Below are positions 42,434 to 51,706 of a DNA stretch of 64,000 nucleotides, one piece after another. This DNA is from Pseudomonas sp. MYb327 (lineage in GTDB: Bacteria > Pseudomonadota > Gammaproteobacteria > Pseudomonadales > Pseudomonadaceae). The DNA lies in contig NZ_CP159258.1 of assembly GCF_040438925.1 (NCBI RefSeq), positions 3,734,001 through 3,798,000 on the forward strand. Reading direction: 5' to 3'. The position numbers were made by a program, and so were the translations under genes. The notes below the pieces were generated by a model. That model made no database searches. It saw only the letters and a program-made list of their open reading frames with translations, and was not told where the DNA came from. Position 1 is the first letter of the stretch; every line of letters begins with the position of its first letter.

Positions 42434-43072
42434 TCAAGCCTTGGTCGTCACCAGTCCCGGCAATGCATGCGCCAGGGCATTGATGGCGAAACCGATAAAC
42501 ATCACTCCACACAACCGGGTAATCGCCAGCTCATGACGCTGATACAAGGTGCGCACCCGCTGCGCCCCGACAATGCCGATGAGAATAGCGTAAGCGACAA
42601 GGCCACCGACGAAACTCAGGAAAATCAGCCAAGGCAACATCGACCAGGTCAGCAACTCCGCGCGGCTCGACAACAGTGCAGTAAAAGTCGCCACCGCCAC
42701 CGGATAAGCCTTTGGGTTGGTCAGGCCAAACAGGATGCCATGCCAGAACGGCTGCCGGGCCGGCCCCTGCGGCGCTTCGGTGCCGCTGCGACGAGCACGC
42801 ACCGCACGCCAGCCGAGCCAGAACAGATAGAGCCCGCTGAGCACGCCCAGCACATCGAATGCGGTGCTGCCGATTTCCCGCGCGCCAACAATCGCCACCA
42901 GCGCCGTGCTGCACCACACCACGTCACCCAGCAAATGCCCGCAGAGAAACCCTGCCCCGGCCCGCCGCCCGTGGGCCGCGCCGATGCCGAATACCGCCAG
43001 CACACCCGGCCCGGGGGTGATGCCGTAGATGAAACCCGAGGCCAGAACGGCCATGAGCAGTGATGGGGTCAT
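42434..43072 (-). CDS. LysE/RhtB family amino-acid exporter
   Basis: A 212-residue inner-membrane protein with six hydrophobic spans, starting SLLMAVLASGFIYGITPGPGVLAVFG, where GITPGPG is the LysE-family signature. GLTNPKAYPVAVATFTALL is the conserved fourth-helix region. It probably exports an amino acid or similar small solute by proton exchange; the substrate is not predictable. It is about 100 bp upstream of a strong inverted repeat and parallel to the diguanylate cyclase gene. Confidence 0.9.
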   Translation of the reverse strand: MTPSLLMAVLASGFIYGITPGPGVLAVFGIGAAHGRRAGAGFLCGHLLGDVVWCSTALVAIVGAREIGSTAFDVLGVLSGLYLFWLGWRAVRARRSGTEAPQGPARQPFWHGILFGLTNPKAYPVAVATFTALLSSRAELLTWSMLPWLIFLSFVGGLVAYAILIGIVGAQRVRTLYQRHELAITRLCGVMFIGFAINALAHALPGLVTTKA

Positions 43073-43181
43073 TGGAAGTCCTTTTGAACGACAGCATGAA
43101 TGCGCGCCAGTCTATATCAGCTTCTGAAGCATTGACTGACAGATCGTCGAAGGATCTGAATATGAATTATCTATGAAGATC

Positions 43182-43256
43182 AAAAGATCGCAGCCTGCGG
43201 CAGTTCCTACAGGGATGCGTGGTCCCTTTAGGAGCTGCCGCAGGCTGCGATCTTTT
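43182..43256. repeat. Long inverted repeat (AAAAGATCGCAGCCTGCGGCAG class)
   Basis: AAAAGATCGCAGCCTGCGGC at 43182 continues for two more bases and is mirrored perfectly to 43256 (22-bp arms, 31-bp spacer containing TCCTACAG and AGGAG). It is a further Pseudomonas palindrome type, ending 13 bp from the MFS stop. The arms and TTTT end allow a transcript-end role. Confidence 0.88.
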
Positions 43257-43268
43257 AAGCCCTTGTTT

Positions 43269-44600
43269 CTAGAACTTGTCGAGCGTACGCAGCTTCTGTG
43301 GCAATCCCCACAACAGCAGCGCCACCGCAATCAACGCGCAGACACCAATGACATACAGCGCCGGAGTGGTGCTGCCGGTCAGGTCCTTGATGCGTCCGAC
43401 CATGACCGGGCTGACGATGCCGCCAAACTGGCCCAGGGTGTTGATCACCGCGATCCCGCCCGCCGCTCCGGCACCGGCACCGGCCAGCAGTTTCGGCGGC
43501 AGGGTCCAGAAACTCGGGATCGAGGCGATGATCCCGGCGCCGAGCAGGCCCAGGGCGACAATCAGGAAGGTCGTGTGGTGGGCGAAGATTCCGGCACAGA
43601 AGAAGCCAATCGCGCCGACAGCAACCAGACCAGCGACAAACTTGCGCCGCTCGCCAGTCGAGTCGGACAACCGCCCGATCACCACCATGCTGATGGCGCC
43701 GCAGATGTAGGGGATGGCGGTCAGCAGACCGATCATCACCGGGCTCTCGGTGCCGGCACTGCGGATCAATTGCGGCGCCCAGAAATTCAAGCCGTAGGAC
43801 GCCACCTGAATCAGGAAGTAGATCAAGCCCAGGGTCAGGAAACCCGGAATCCGCAGCGCCGCGAGCAATGAACCACCGCTTTTGTGCGGTTCATGATGCG
43901 CGATGCGGCTGGCCAATAGCGTTTTCTCAGAGGGTGTCAGCCAATGGGCATCTTCAATGCGATCCTTGAGCAAGGTCAGCACCAGCAAGCCGAGACCGAT
44001 ACAAGGCACGCCGCCGAGCAGGAACAACCAGTGCCAGCCGCGCATTTCCAGAAAACCGTCGAGGTGTTGCAGCACCAGTCCGGAGAACGGCGCACCGACC
44101 AGCCCGGCGAAGGCCGACGACAGGAACAGCATCGAGGTGATGCGCCCGCGATAGTGCTGCGGGAACCACAGCGTCAGGTAATACAGCACGCCCGGCGCAA
44201 AACCCGCCTCCATCGCGCCGATCACAAAACGCAGGGTGTAGAACTGCCATTCGCTGTTGACGAACACCATCAGTGCTGTCGCCAGGCCCCAGGACATCAT
44301 GATCCGGGCGATCCAGCGCCGGGCGCCGACCTTGTACAGCATCATGTTGCTCGGCACTTCGAAAATCACATACCCCACCACGAACAACCCGGCACCGAGG
44401 CCGTAAGCGGTGTCGCTCAGGCTCAGGTCGGTCTGCAGCTGGAATTTGGCGAAGCTGATGTTGATGCGGTCGAAGAAGGCGAACAGGTAGCAGACCATGA
44501 TCAGCGGCATCAGGCGCCAGGCGACTTTTTTGACCAGGGCTTTTTCTTCGTCGTGGCTAATGGCCGGGCTCGCGCCGGCCTCCAGTACATTCAGGCTCAT
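43269..44600 (-). CDS. MFS transporter (anion:cation symporter type)
   Basis: A 443-residue major facilitator with 12 predicted spans. FFDRINISFAK in the first helix, EVPSNMMLYKVGARRWIARI around loop 2-3 and the central cytoplasmic loop are typical of ACS-family organic-anion symporters (tartrate, phthalate, 4-hydroxyphenylacetate). GGAGAACC precedes the ATG. It lies 169 bp downstream of the lyase and transferase genes on the same strand and is probably the uptake arm for their substrate, an organic acid. A REPIN lies in the gap. Confidence 0.9.
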   Translation of the reverse strand: MSLNVLEAGASPAISHDEEKALVKKVAWRLMPLIMVCYLFAFFDRINISFAKFQLQTDLSLSDTAYGLGAGLFVVGYVIFEVPSNMMLYKVGARRWIARIMMSWGLATALMVFVNSEWQFYTLRFVIGAMEAGFAPGVLYYLTLWFPQHYRGRITSMLFLSSAFAGLVGAPFSGLVLQHLDGFLEMRGWHWLFLLGGVPCIGLGLLVLTLLKDRIEDAHWLTPSEKTLLASRIAHHEPHKSGGSLLAALRIPGFLTLGLIYFLIQVASYGLNFWAPQLIRSAGTESPVMIGLLTAIPYICGAISMVVIGRLSDSTGERRKFVAGLVAVGAIGFFCAGIFAHHTTFLIVALGLLGAGIIASIPSFWTLPPKLLAGAGAGAAGGIAVINTLGQFGGIVSPVMVGRIKDLTGSTTPALYVIGVCALIAVALLLWGLPQKLRTLDKF

Positions 44601-44669
44601 TGCGGTTCTCCAGGCGGACTTCCCGTGGGGTGTCCGATTGTTTTTGTTGTCTGGTTGAAGTGTGTTTTC

Positions 44670-44758
44670 TGTAGGAGCCGGCTTGCTGGCGAAGCGGTGT
44701 ACCCGTCGACATTAATGTTGAATGGGATGACCTCATCGCTGGCAAGTCAGCTCCTACA
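44670..44758. repeat. REPIN (TGTAGGAGC class)
   Basis: TGTAGGAGCCGGCTTGCTGGCG at 44670 pairs with CGCTGGCAAGTCAGCTCCTACA ending at 44758. The spacer contains CATTAATG. It lies between the lyase and MFS genes. Confidence 0.85.
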
Positions 44759-44769
44759 AGGGGTTGATG

Positions 44770-45696
44770 TCAGGTGGGGATCGGATGCAGGTCGCAGTTG
44801 CGTCCGGCCTTGGCCAGTTGGCCGGGCACTTCGTGGCCCAGCAGCGCTGGCAATCCTCGGGATAGCTTGAGCAGCAGCGGCAGATCGATACCGGTTGGAA
44901 TGCCGACTTCATCGCACAGGTTCACCAGGTCTTCGGTGCAGATGTTGCCCGAAGCCCCGGGCGCGAAAGGACAGCCGCCGAGGCCGCCGAGCGCCGCGTC
45001 GAAACGCCGGGCACCGGCCTCGTAGGCAGCCAGTACGTTGCACAATCCGAGGCCACGGGTGTTGTGGAAATGCAGGGTCAAATCTGCTGGCGATACCCGC
45101 TGCAAGACCCGCCGCACCAAGCGGTCTACCTGACGCGGATTGGCCATGCCGGTGGTGTCCGCCAAAGTGATGCCCTGAATGCCGAGTTCCTGATAGGCCT
45201 CGACGATCTGCAACACCCGGTCTTCATCGATCTTGCCTTCGAACGGGCAACCAAAGGTCGTCGCGATGCTGCCGTTGAGTCGCACCTGAGTACCGCTGAC
45301 AAACTGCACGATCTCGCCGAACGCGGCCAACGAGTCTTCGCAACGCATGCGCATGTTGGCCAGATTGTGGGTCTGGCTGGCGGACATCACCAGGTTCAGC
45401 TCATCGGCGCTGCAAGCCAATGCCCGTTGTGCGCCTTTCAGGTTGGGGATCAACGCGACGTAGATCACCCCCGGTTGGCGGGTGATGCCCTTGAACACCA
45501 ACTCGCCATCGCGCAGTGCCGGAATGGCCTTGGGCGACACGAACGAACCGCCTTCAATACGGCTGAAACCGGCCAGCGACAGTTGATCGATCAGGGCGAT
45601 CTTGTCGACGGTTTCGACCCACGTCGGCTCGATCTGCAAGCCGTCTCGCGGGGAGACTTCCTGAACGATCAGGCTGTCGGAATAATCCGTGATCAT
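44770..45696 (-). CDS. Hydroxymethylglutaryl-CoA lyase-like enzyme
   Basis: A 308-residue HMG-CoA lyase-superfamily aldolase. EVSPRDGLQ carries the Arg-Asp pair, LHFHNTRGLGL the metal-binding His residues (HFHNTRG rather than the HCHDTYG of human HMGCL), and GGLGGCPFAPGASGN the mobile loop with catalytic Cys. It should cleave a 3-hydroxy-3-methyl-acyl-CoA (HMG-CoA or citramalyl-CoA-like) into acetyl-CoA plus a keto acid. Its ATG overlaps the CoA-transferase stop by 4 bp, so the transferase presumably supplies the thioester. The precise substrate is inferred. Confidence 0.88.
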   Translation of the reverse strand: MITDYSDSLIVQEVSPRDGLQIEPTWVETVDKIALIDQLSLAGFSRIEGGSFVSPKAIPALRDGELVFKGITRQPGVIYVALIPNLKGAQRALACSADELNLVMSASQTHNLANMRMRCEDSLAAFGEIVQFVSGTQVRLNGSIATTFGCPFEGKIDEDRVLQIVEAYQELGIQGITLADTTGMANPRQVDRLVRRVLQRVSPADLTLHFHNTRGLGLCNVLAAYEAGARRFDAALGGLGGCPFAPGASGNICTEDLVNLCDEVGIPTGIDLPLLLKLSRGLPALLGHEVPGQLAKAGRNCDLHPIPT

Positions 45697-46886
45697 TGCA
45701 CCACTCCTTCAGTTTTCAGGCGTTGGATGTCCGCGACGGTCAGACCCAGTTGCGCGAGGACGCCGTCGGTATGTTGGCCCAATCCGGGGCCGGACCAGTT
45801 CACGCCGCCGGGGGTTTCCGAGAGTTTCGGCACGATGCCCGGCATCTTCACCGTGGCGCCTCCCGGCAGTTCTGCATTGAGCAACATGTCCCGCGCCTGA
45901 TAGTGCGGATCGGCGACGATGTCGGCCACCGAATAAATACGTCCGGCCGGGACTTCGGCGGCTTCCAGCGCGGCCAGCACTTCGTCGATCGGCAGGCTGC
46001 TGGTCCAGTGGGTAATGGCCGCGTCGAGCAAACCGCTCTTGGCCGCCCGCCCGTCGTTGTGGGCGAATTCCGGCGTTTCGGCCAGATCGCGGCGGCCGAT
46101 GGTTTCCATCAGACGCTTGTAGATCGGGTCGCTGTTGCCGGCGATTACCACGTAGGCACCATCGGCCGTCAGGTAAGTGTTGGAAGGCGCGATGCCCGGC
46201 AACGCGCCGCCGCTGCGTTCACGCACATGGCCGAGCATGTCGTATTCCGGCACCAGGCTTTCCATGACGTTGAACACGCTTTCGGCCAAGGACACATCGA
46301 CGATTTGCCCGCCGCCCTGCCCGGTTTTTACACGAAGCAGCGACATCAGCGCGCCGATCACCGCGTGCAATGACGCCAGGGAATCGCCGAGGCTGACGCC
46401 GACCCGAGCCGGCGGTGAACCGGGGGTGCCGGTGGTGTAGCGAATGCCGCCCATGGCCTCGCCAATCGCACCGAACCCCGGACGGTCGCGATAAGGACCA
46501 GTCTGGCCGTAACCGGAGATTCGGACCAGGGTGAGGTTGGGGTTGAGGGCGTGCAGCACGTCCCAGCCCAGGCCGAGTTTTTCCAGGGCGCCCGGGCGCA
46601 GGTTTTCGATCAACACGTCGGCGCTGGTCGCCAGTTGCTTGACCAGTTCAATGCCTTCGGGGGATTTCAAATTCAGCGCCAGGGATTTTTTATTGCGCGA
46701 TTGCAGGTACCACCACAGCGAAGTGCCTTCGTGCAGCTTGCGCCATTTGCGCAGGGGGTCGCCCTGCCCCATGGCTTCGATCTTGATCACTTCGGCGCCG
46801 AACTCGGCGAGCATGCGCGCGGCGAATGGCGCGGCGATCAGCGTGCCGATCTCGATCACTTTGATTGCACTCAGGGGGGCAGTCAT
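45693..46886 (-). CDS. Class III CoA-transferase (CaiB/BaiF)
   Basis: A 397-residue family III CoA-transferase. Catalytic Asp168 lies in RVGVSLGDSLASLH, aligning with Asp169 of formyl-CoA transferase. VIKIEAMGQGDPLRKW and RPGALEKLGLGWD are further family signatures. It is translationally coupled to the HMG-CoA lyase-like gene and followed by an MFS transporter gene. A route of uptake, CoA transfer (probably from succinyl-CoA) and cleavage to acetyl-CoA is implied for a branched hydroxy-dicarboxylate such as 3-hydroxy-3-methylglutarate. The substrate is not proven by sequence. Confidence 0.92.
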   Translation of the reverse strand: MTAPLSAIKVIEIGTLIAAPFAARMLAEFGAEVIKIEAMGQGDPLRKWRKLHEGTSLWWYLQSRNKKSLALNLKSPEGIELVKQLATSADVLIENLRPGALEKLGLGWDVLHALNPNLTLVRISGYGQTGPYRDRPGFGAIGEAMGGIRYTTGTPGSPPARVGVSLGDSLASLHAVIGALMSLLRVKTGQGGGQIVDVSLAESVFNVMESLVPEYDMLGHVRERSGGALPGIAPSNTYLTADGAYVVIAGNSDPIYKRLMETIGRRDLAETPEFAHNDGRAAKSGLLDAAITHWTSSLPIDEVLAALEAAEVPAGRIYSVADIVADPHYQARDMLLNAELPGGATVKMPGIVPKLSETPGGVNWSGPGLGQHTDGVLAQLGLTVADIQRLKTEGVVQ

Positions 46887-47025
46887 CGCGGGGTACCTCT
46901 AGTTGTTCTTGGAATTGATGCCAAGGCTAGAGGAGCGGGGCCGTTGGAATCCAACCTTCAGTTGGCAACGAGCGTTCGCGAAATGCGAACGCTTCTGGAA
47001 ATTATCGCGACCTGTAGTCCGCCAT

Positions 47026-47094
47026 CGCTGGCAAGCCAGCTCCTACAGGGATCCGTGTGCGCCGCCGATCCTTGTAGGAGCTGGCTTGCCAGCG
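47026..47094. repeat. REPIN (TGTAGGAGC class, outward orientation)
   Basis: CGCTGGCAAGCCAGCTCCTACA at 47026 and TGTAGGAGCTGGCTTGCCAGCG ending at 47094 are in the opposite mutual orientation to most others in the window. It lies in the 237-bp gap between the LysR gene and the CoA-transferase gene; I see no other element there. Confidence 0.85.
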
Positions 47095-47124
47095 AAGAGG
47101 CCAGTCCAGACAGCCAAAAAACCT

Positions 47125-48033
47125 TCAGGTTGCCCCACGCAAATGCTCAAACAGCATCCGGCTCACCGGCGACAGCAACGCCTCATCACGCACGACCACA
47201 ATTAAGGCGCGATCCGACCAGTCGTCGGTCAGCGGCACCGCCGTCAGTCCCAGCGCCCGACCAAACAATTCATAGGCCCGCTGCGGCAGGACACCAATCC
47301 CCATATTGGCCTGAACCATCCGGCACATGGCATCGAACCCCGGCACATGAATCCGCACGCGCAACACCTTGCCGGCCTCACGCGCGGCGGCGTGGGTGCG
47401 CATATTGATCGAACTGGCGGCGTGCAGCCCTACGTAATCGCTGTCCAGGGTATCGGCGAAAGCGACGTTCGAACGGTTGGCCAACGGATGATGCGGCGGC
47501 ATCAGCACCACCAGTTTGTCCTGGCGATACAACACGCTGCGCAGCCCTTTGACGTCGCTGTCGACGGAGCAGATCCCGAGGTCGGCGACCCCGTCCAGCA
47601 CCCCCTGAATCACGCCGGCGCTAGGTCGTTCTTCGAGGTCGGTCTTGACCTGGGGATGTTGTTCGGAGAAGTCCCGCAGGTCTTCCGGCAGGAACTGGAT
47701 GATCGCCGACAGGTTGGCGAGCATCCGCACATAGCCGCGCACACCGTGGCTGTGCTCGCCCAGTTCCAGGCCCATTTTCTCCACGTTGAACAGCATCTGC
47801 CGGGCGTGGTGCAGCAAGGTTTCACCGGCGGGGGTCAGGGTCATGCCCTTGGCCTGACGCACGAACAGACCGATGCCCAGCGCTTCCTCCAGCTCCATCA
47901 GACGCTTGCTCGCTGCCGACACGGCAATCGCTTCTCGCGCAGCGGCCCGGGTCAGCGTGCCCTCTTCGTGGACGGCGACAAACAGTTGCAGGGTGATGAG
48001 GTCGAGGCGGCGGATCAGGCTTTTTTGCAGCAT
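47125..48033 (-). CDS. LysR family transcriptional regulator
   Basis: A 302-residue LysR protein. The N-terminal winged helix (residues 8-67; LQLFVAVHEEGTLTRAAARE, then KRLMELEEALGIGLFVRQ) is followed by a periplasmic-binding-protein-like effector domain. It is encoded upstream of, and on the same strand as, the CoA-transferase/lyase/MFS genes, not divergently, and a REPIN separates them. It probably controls this catabolic unit. The inducer is unknown. Confidence 0.9.
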   Translation of the reverse strand: MLQKSLIRRLDLITLQLFVAVHEEGTLTRAAAREAIAVSAASKRLMELEEALGIGLFVRQAKGMTLTPAGETLLHHARQMLFNVEKMGLELGEHSHGVRGYVRMLANLSAIIQFLPEDLRDFSEQHPQVKTDLEERPSAGVIQGVLDGVADLGICSVDSDVKGLRSVLYRQDKLVVLMPPHHPLANRSNVAFADTLDSDYVGLHAASSINMRTHAAAREAGKVLRVRIHVPGFDAMCRMVQANMGIGVLPQRAYELFGRALGLTAVPLTDDWSDRALIVVVRDEALLSPVSRMLFEHLRGAT

Positions 48034-48258
48034 GGGGGGCTCGAGGGCTTGGCGTTCATCTGAATCGGCAGGATAGCCCTATTCAAGCCTGGGCTGCCAA
48101 AGCAAATGGACCACAACATCACCAGGCAACGCCCTACACATAAATCTCTCGTAACACTCAAGCGTACCGGAATCAGCCGATTCAAAGTCCTGCACGCGCC
48201 TCGTAAAGTCTGGAAATACACACGGATACTTACATCACTCAAGGACGGATTCATCCCA

Positions 48259-49286
48259 ATGGACCAGACAGCATTTGCGGCAAATACCTTCACCAACTAT
48301 CGAAAACTGATCTCGCTGGCAGATCATGACTGGGAAACCGCCGAAGCCGGAAAGATCGCCGGGCTCAATGTCGAGATCAAGAGCGCGAACCGAATGGTTG
48401 ACCAATACGGACGTGCGTTTCATCACTTCTGTACTACGTCCTATCTGGGTCTGGATCATCACCCTGCCCTGCTTCAGGGATGGTCTTTGACCGGATGGCG
48501 CACTACTCGATGAACCATCTCAAGGCCGCTTGTGCCGATGAAACCAAGGTTGTGACCTGCCCGCACAACGACATGGATTTTCTGGAGAAGCAATGCCGAC
48601 AACACCCGACAGTTGCGTACGTCGCCGATGGTGCCTACAGCATGGGGAGCATCGCGGACCTGGACAGTCTCTTGTATTTGAAGAACCGCTACGGGCTGTT
48701 TCTCTACATGGACGATTCCCATGCGCTGTCCGCCATAGGTAAATTCGGCGTTGGTCTGGTACGTCCCAGGCTCGAGTCGTTGGACGATAACTGCCTGATC
48801 GTTGCATCGTTGGCGAAATCTTTTGGTGCCAGCGGTGGTGTGGTAATGCTGGGCAGTGAACGACAAAAGAAGCTGATTCAGCGCTACGGCGGCCCAAGTA
48901 ATTGGTCACAAAGTCTGAACAGTGCGGCCATTGGCGCGGGCAGAGCCTCTATCGTCTTGCATCGCACGCAAGAATTTATCGCGATGCAGGAAAAGCTTCA
49001 GGCCAACATCCAGCTCTTTGACAGCCTCATACAAACCGACCAGCACCAAAGCAACATGGCAATTCGGTTGGTTCCCTGCGGGCAAGCGACGTTGGCGAAC
49101 CGTATTGCCATTAAACTGGCCGATCTCGGTTTCTTCACTTCAGCTGTTTTCTTTCCGGTGGTTGCGCAAGGTAACGCCGCCATCAGAATCACCCTGCGGG
49201 CCGATATGGAACCCATGCTGATTCGCCATTTTTGTGGACTCATCGCCGAGCTGCTGCAGGCTCACGGTCGGGAAGTCTGCCGCTGA
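48259..49286 (+). pseudogene. Alpha-oxoamine synthase family PLP enzyme, internally deleted and frameshifted
   Basis: The first part (48259-48513) encodes an AOS N-terminus, NVEIKSANRMVDQYGRAFHH then TTSYLGLDHHPALLQG, and runs into a stop. The rest lies in another frame from 48480: MVFDRMAHYSMNHLK, MDDSHALSAIGKFGVG (Asp/His at PLP) and VASLAKSFGASGG with the Schiff-base Lys, to 49286. In intact relatives about 70-80 residues, including the PLP-phosphate segment, lie between LLQG and MVFDRMAH; here they are directly joined near 48480. One deletion explains both the gap and the frame change. It probably once made an aminoketone; no product can be named. Confidence 0.85.
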
Positions 49287-49302
49287 TCCCAAGGACGATT
49301 CA

Positions 49303-50469
49303 ATGAAGAGCACCACCACCCTCCTCGTCACCTGCAGCACAGTGTTTCTCGCTCAATTGGGCATGAGCATCTACCTGCCGGCCTTGCCCAACATTGCGCG
49401 TGAACTGACGGTCGACGCTTCGCTGGTTTCATGGGGGTTGGCGGTGTACCTGATCGGCATGGCCCTGCCAATGTTGTTCTGGGGCAGCCTGGCCCAGCGT
49501 ATAGGCCGCAAACCGGTGTTGCTGGCGGCATTGGGTATTTACGGTCTGGGAAATCTCGCGTTGCCCCTGGGCTCGACACTGGAGTCTTTTCTGGTCCTGC
49601 GCCTGTTTCAGGGAATCGGGGCCAGCGGCATTTCGGTGATGGCCCGGGTGTTGATCCGCGACAGCTTCAGCGGTGACCTGCTGGCCAGGGCGTTGTCCTG
49701 GCTATCGATTTCCTTTGTGGTGGCACTGGGTATCGGCCAGTACCTGGGGTCGATCATTCAAGTGGCATTGGGCTGGCCGGCAATTTTCTACTTGTTGGGA
49801 GGCGTCAGTCTCGCGATGGCGGTGGTCGTGGCGCGGATCACTTTTGCGACCCGCGTGGAGGAAAATGCCCGGTCAGCAACATGGCCCAGCTACTGGCAGA
49901 TTCTTCGCCATCGGGACTTTCTGTTGCCGGCGCTGGCCGGGGGCTTGGGCTACGGGGTAATCATTGCCTTCAACACTGCTGCACCGGTGATTCTGCAAGG
50001 ACCGTTCAACTGGTCACCCGTAGAGTACGGATTGTTGGGATGGCCCATCAGCGCGGCGTACTTTCTGGGGGCGCTGGGGGTCAACGGCCTGGTACTTCGC
50101 ACTGGTCGACTTTGGCTTATGACAGTGGGTGTCGGACTGGTGCTGGCCGGAACCGCCGTGATGTTGCTGGGGAGCATAGCGACCACCTCCATAGCGCTTC
50201 TGTTCTGGTTGCCTTATTGCTTTGCCGTGCTCGGCCAGTCACTCAACTATCCCATCAGCCTGTCTTTGGCCAACGATGGCGCGCCTATCGGCGGTGCCTA
50301 TCCGATGGCGCTAAGCGGCTTCATCCATCAACTGATGGCTGCCGCCATCGGCGCGATTGCCAGTTTCATTGCCAGTGCGCAGGCATGGCCCTTGTCGCTG
50401 CTCTGCACCTTGCTGGCCTTGGGGGCGATGATCTGCGTGATGCTGACCAGGCTTCCCACCCGAGCGTGA
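49303..50469 (+). CDS. Bcr/CflA-type MFS multidrug efflux transporter
   Basis: A 388-residue, 12-span drug:proton antiporter. YLPALPNIARELTVDASLVS in the first loop and GSLAQRIGRKPVLLAALGIY (motif A between helices 2 and 3) are of the Bcr/CflA subfamily. RLFQGIGASGISVMARVLIRD is the conserved helix 4-5 region. ATG 49303 has AAGGACG upstream. It directly follows the alpha-oxoamine synthase pseudogene (16 bp), so it may originally have exported that enzyme's product or given self-resistance. The gene itself is intact. Confidence 0.9.
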   Translation: MKSTTTLLVTCSTVFLAQLGMSIYLPALPNIARELTVDASLVSWGLAVYLIGMALPMLFWGSLAQRIGRKPVLLAALGIYGLGNLALPLGSTLESFLVLRLFQGIGASGISVMARVLIRDSFSGDLLARALSWLSISFVVALGIGQYLGSIIQVALGWPAIFYLLGGVSLAMAVVVARITFATRVEENARSATWPSYWQILRHRDFLLPALAGGLGYGVIIAFNTAAPVILQGPFNWSPVEYGLLGWPISAAYFLGALGVNGLVLRTGRLWLMTVGVGLVLAGTAVMLLGSIATTSIALLFWLPYCFAVLGQSLNYPISLSLANDGAPIGGAYPMALSGFIHQLMAAAIGAIASFIASAQAWPLSLLCTLLALGAMICVMLTRLPTRA

Positions 50470-50517
50470 TAAAGTCGCCGCTCATCAGCCCCTTTTTGCC
50501 GTGAGTCGAACAACGCA

Positions 50518-51537
50518 ATGACCGATTTCCAGGATGTCGATGCCCAACTTGAAGACTGGGCCGCCTTGCGCACAAGCGCTGTGTTCGGCGGCTTGCTGGT
50601 GGGCAACGGCGCCAGCCGCGCGGTGTGGGACGATTTCGGCTACGACTCACTGTTCGAAAATGCTCGCACCGTCGAAGAAAAACCACTGAGCCAATCAGAG
50701 CTGAGCGTGTTCGAGGCGCTGCAAACCCGCAGCTTCGAACAAGTGCTGAGCTCGCTGAAAACCACCAGCCGGGTCAACAAAGCCTTGGCTGTCAGCTCCG
50801 CCGCACCGCGCAACCGTTACTACGCGATCAAGGAAGCGTTGATCAACACCGTGCACGCGGTGCACATCCCGTGGCGACTGGTCCAGGCCTCGACCCTGGC
50901 AACGATCAATCAGGAGCTGAACCGTTACCGCACGGTGTTCACCACCAATTACGACCTGCTCAGCTACTGGGCGGTCCAGCACCAACCGGACACCATCAGC
51001 GATTTGTTCCAAGGTGCCGAACCCGGCTTCGACCTGAGCGCCACCGCCACGGACAAGACCCGCTTGCTGTACCTGCACGGTGGCCTGCACCTGGTGCGCA
51101 ATCAGGACGGCACGGCACGCAAACTCATGGCGACCGAGGGAACGTTGCTGGGCACTTTCGCCATCAACAACACGATCAAGACCCTCGACGACGTGCCGCT
51201 GTTCGTCAACGAAGGGCCAAGTGCGGACAAGCTCAGGACCATTCGCAGCTCGGATTACCTGTCGTTTTGCTACGACCAGCTACTGGGTCATGGCGACGGC
51301 TTGTGCATTTTTGGGCATGCGCTGGGCGAGCAAGACAGTCACATCGTGCACGCCTTGCGACAGGCGAAACCGAAGGTGCTGGCGATCTCGATTTATCCGC
51401 GCAGCAAGGCGTTCATCCAGCATCAGAAGCGGCATTACGCGAAGGTGTTTGAGGGGACGGGCGTGGAGTTGCGGTTTTTTGATTCGAAAACCCATGCGTT
51501 GGGTAGCCCGAAGCTGACTGTTCCGGTCGAGGTCTGA
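50518..51537 (+). CDS. DUF4917 SIR2-like protein
   Basis: A 339-residue cytoplasmic protein of the DUF4917 family with SIR2-like features: GGLLVGNGASRAVWDDFGYD near the N-terminus (nucleotide-binding-like loop), FTTNYDLLSYWA (Asn and Asp of the NAD site), LLYLHGGLHLV (His) and IFGHALGEQDSHIV. Such SIR2_2-like proteins can be NAD-consuming effectors in phage defence, but the DUF4917 group itself is uncharacterised to my knowledge. It stands alone 48 bp after the MFS gene, with no recognisable partner. It may equally be a housekeeping protein. Confidence 0.8.
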   Translation: MTDFQDVDAQLEDWAALRTSAVFGGLLVGNGASRAVWDDFGYDSLFENARTVEEKPLSQSELSVFEALQTRSFEQVLSSLKTTSRVNKALAVSSAAPRNRYYAIKEALINTVHAVHIPWRLVQASTLATINQELNRYRTVFTTNYDLLSYWAVQHQPDTISDLFQGAEPGFDLSATATDKTRLLYLHGGLHLVRNQDGTARKLMATEGTLLGTFAINNTIKTLDDVPLFVNEGPSADKLRTIRSSDYLSFCYDQLLGHGDGLCIFGHALGEQDSHIVHALRQAKPKVLAISIYPRSKAFIQHQKRHYAKVFEGTGVELRFFDSKTHALGSPKLTVPVEV

Positions 51538-51552
51538 GGCGAACACCTGACT

Positions 51553-51686
51553 GTGGCGAGGGAGCTTGCTCCCGCTGGGCTGCGAAGCAGCCCCCTGCAT
51601 TCTTCAGGGGAAATCCGTTGGCAGGTTTTACCACTGCTGAGCAGTCGAGCGGGACGGTGCGGCGTTCCGACAAGCTCCCTTTCCAC
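51553..51686. repeat. REP-type long inverted repeat (GTGGCGAGGGAGC class)
   Basis: GTGGCGAGGGAGCTTGCTCC at 51553 is mirrored by GACAAGCTCCCTTTCCAC ending at 51686, with inner GCTGCGAAGCAGC and TGCTGAGCAGTCGAGCGGGA segments. It is the same class as 16850 and 62289. Confidence 0.75.
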
Positions 51687-51706
51687 AAAAGCTCCCACAC
51701 AGGGCG

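Noticed and set aside
46531..46902. Plus-strand frames within the CoA-transferase
   Set aside because: Antisense shadows of a gene with clear CaiB/BaiF motifs.
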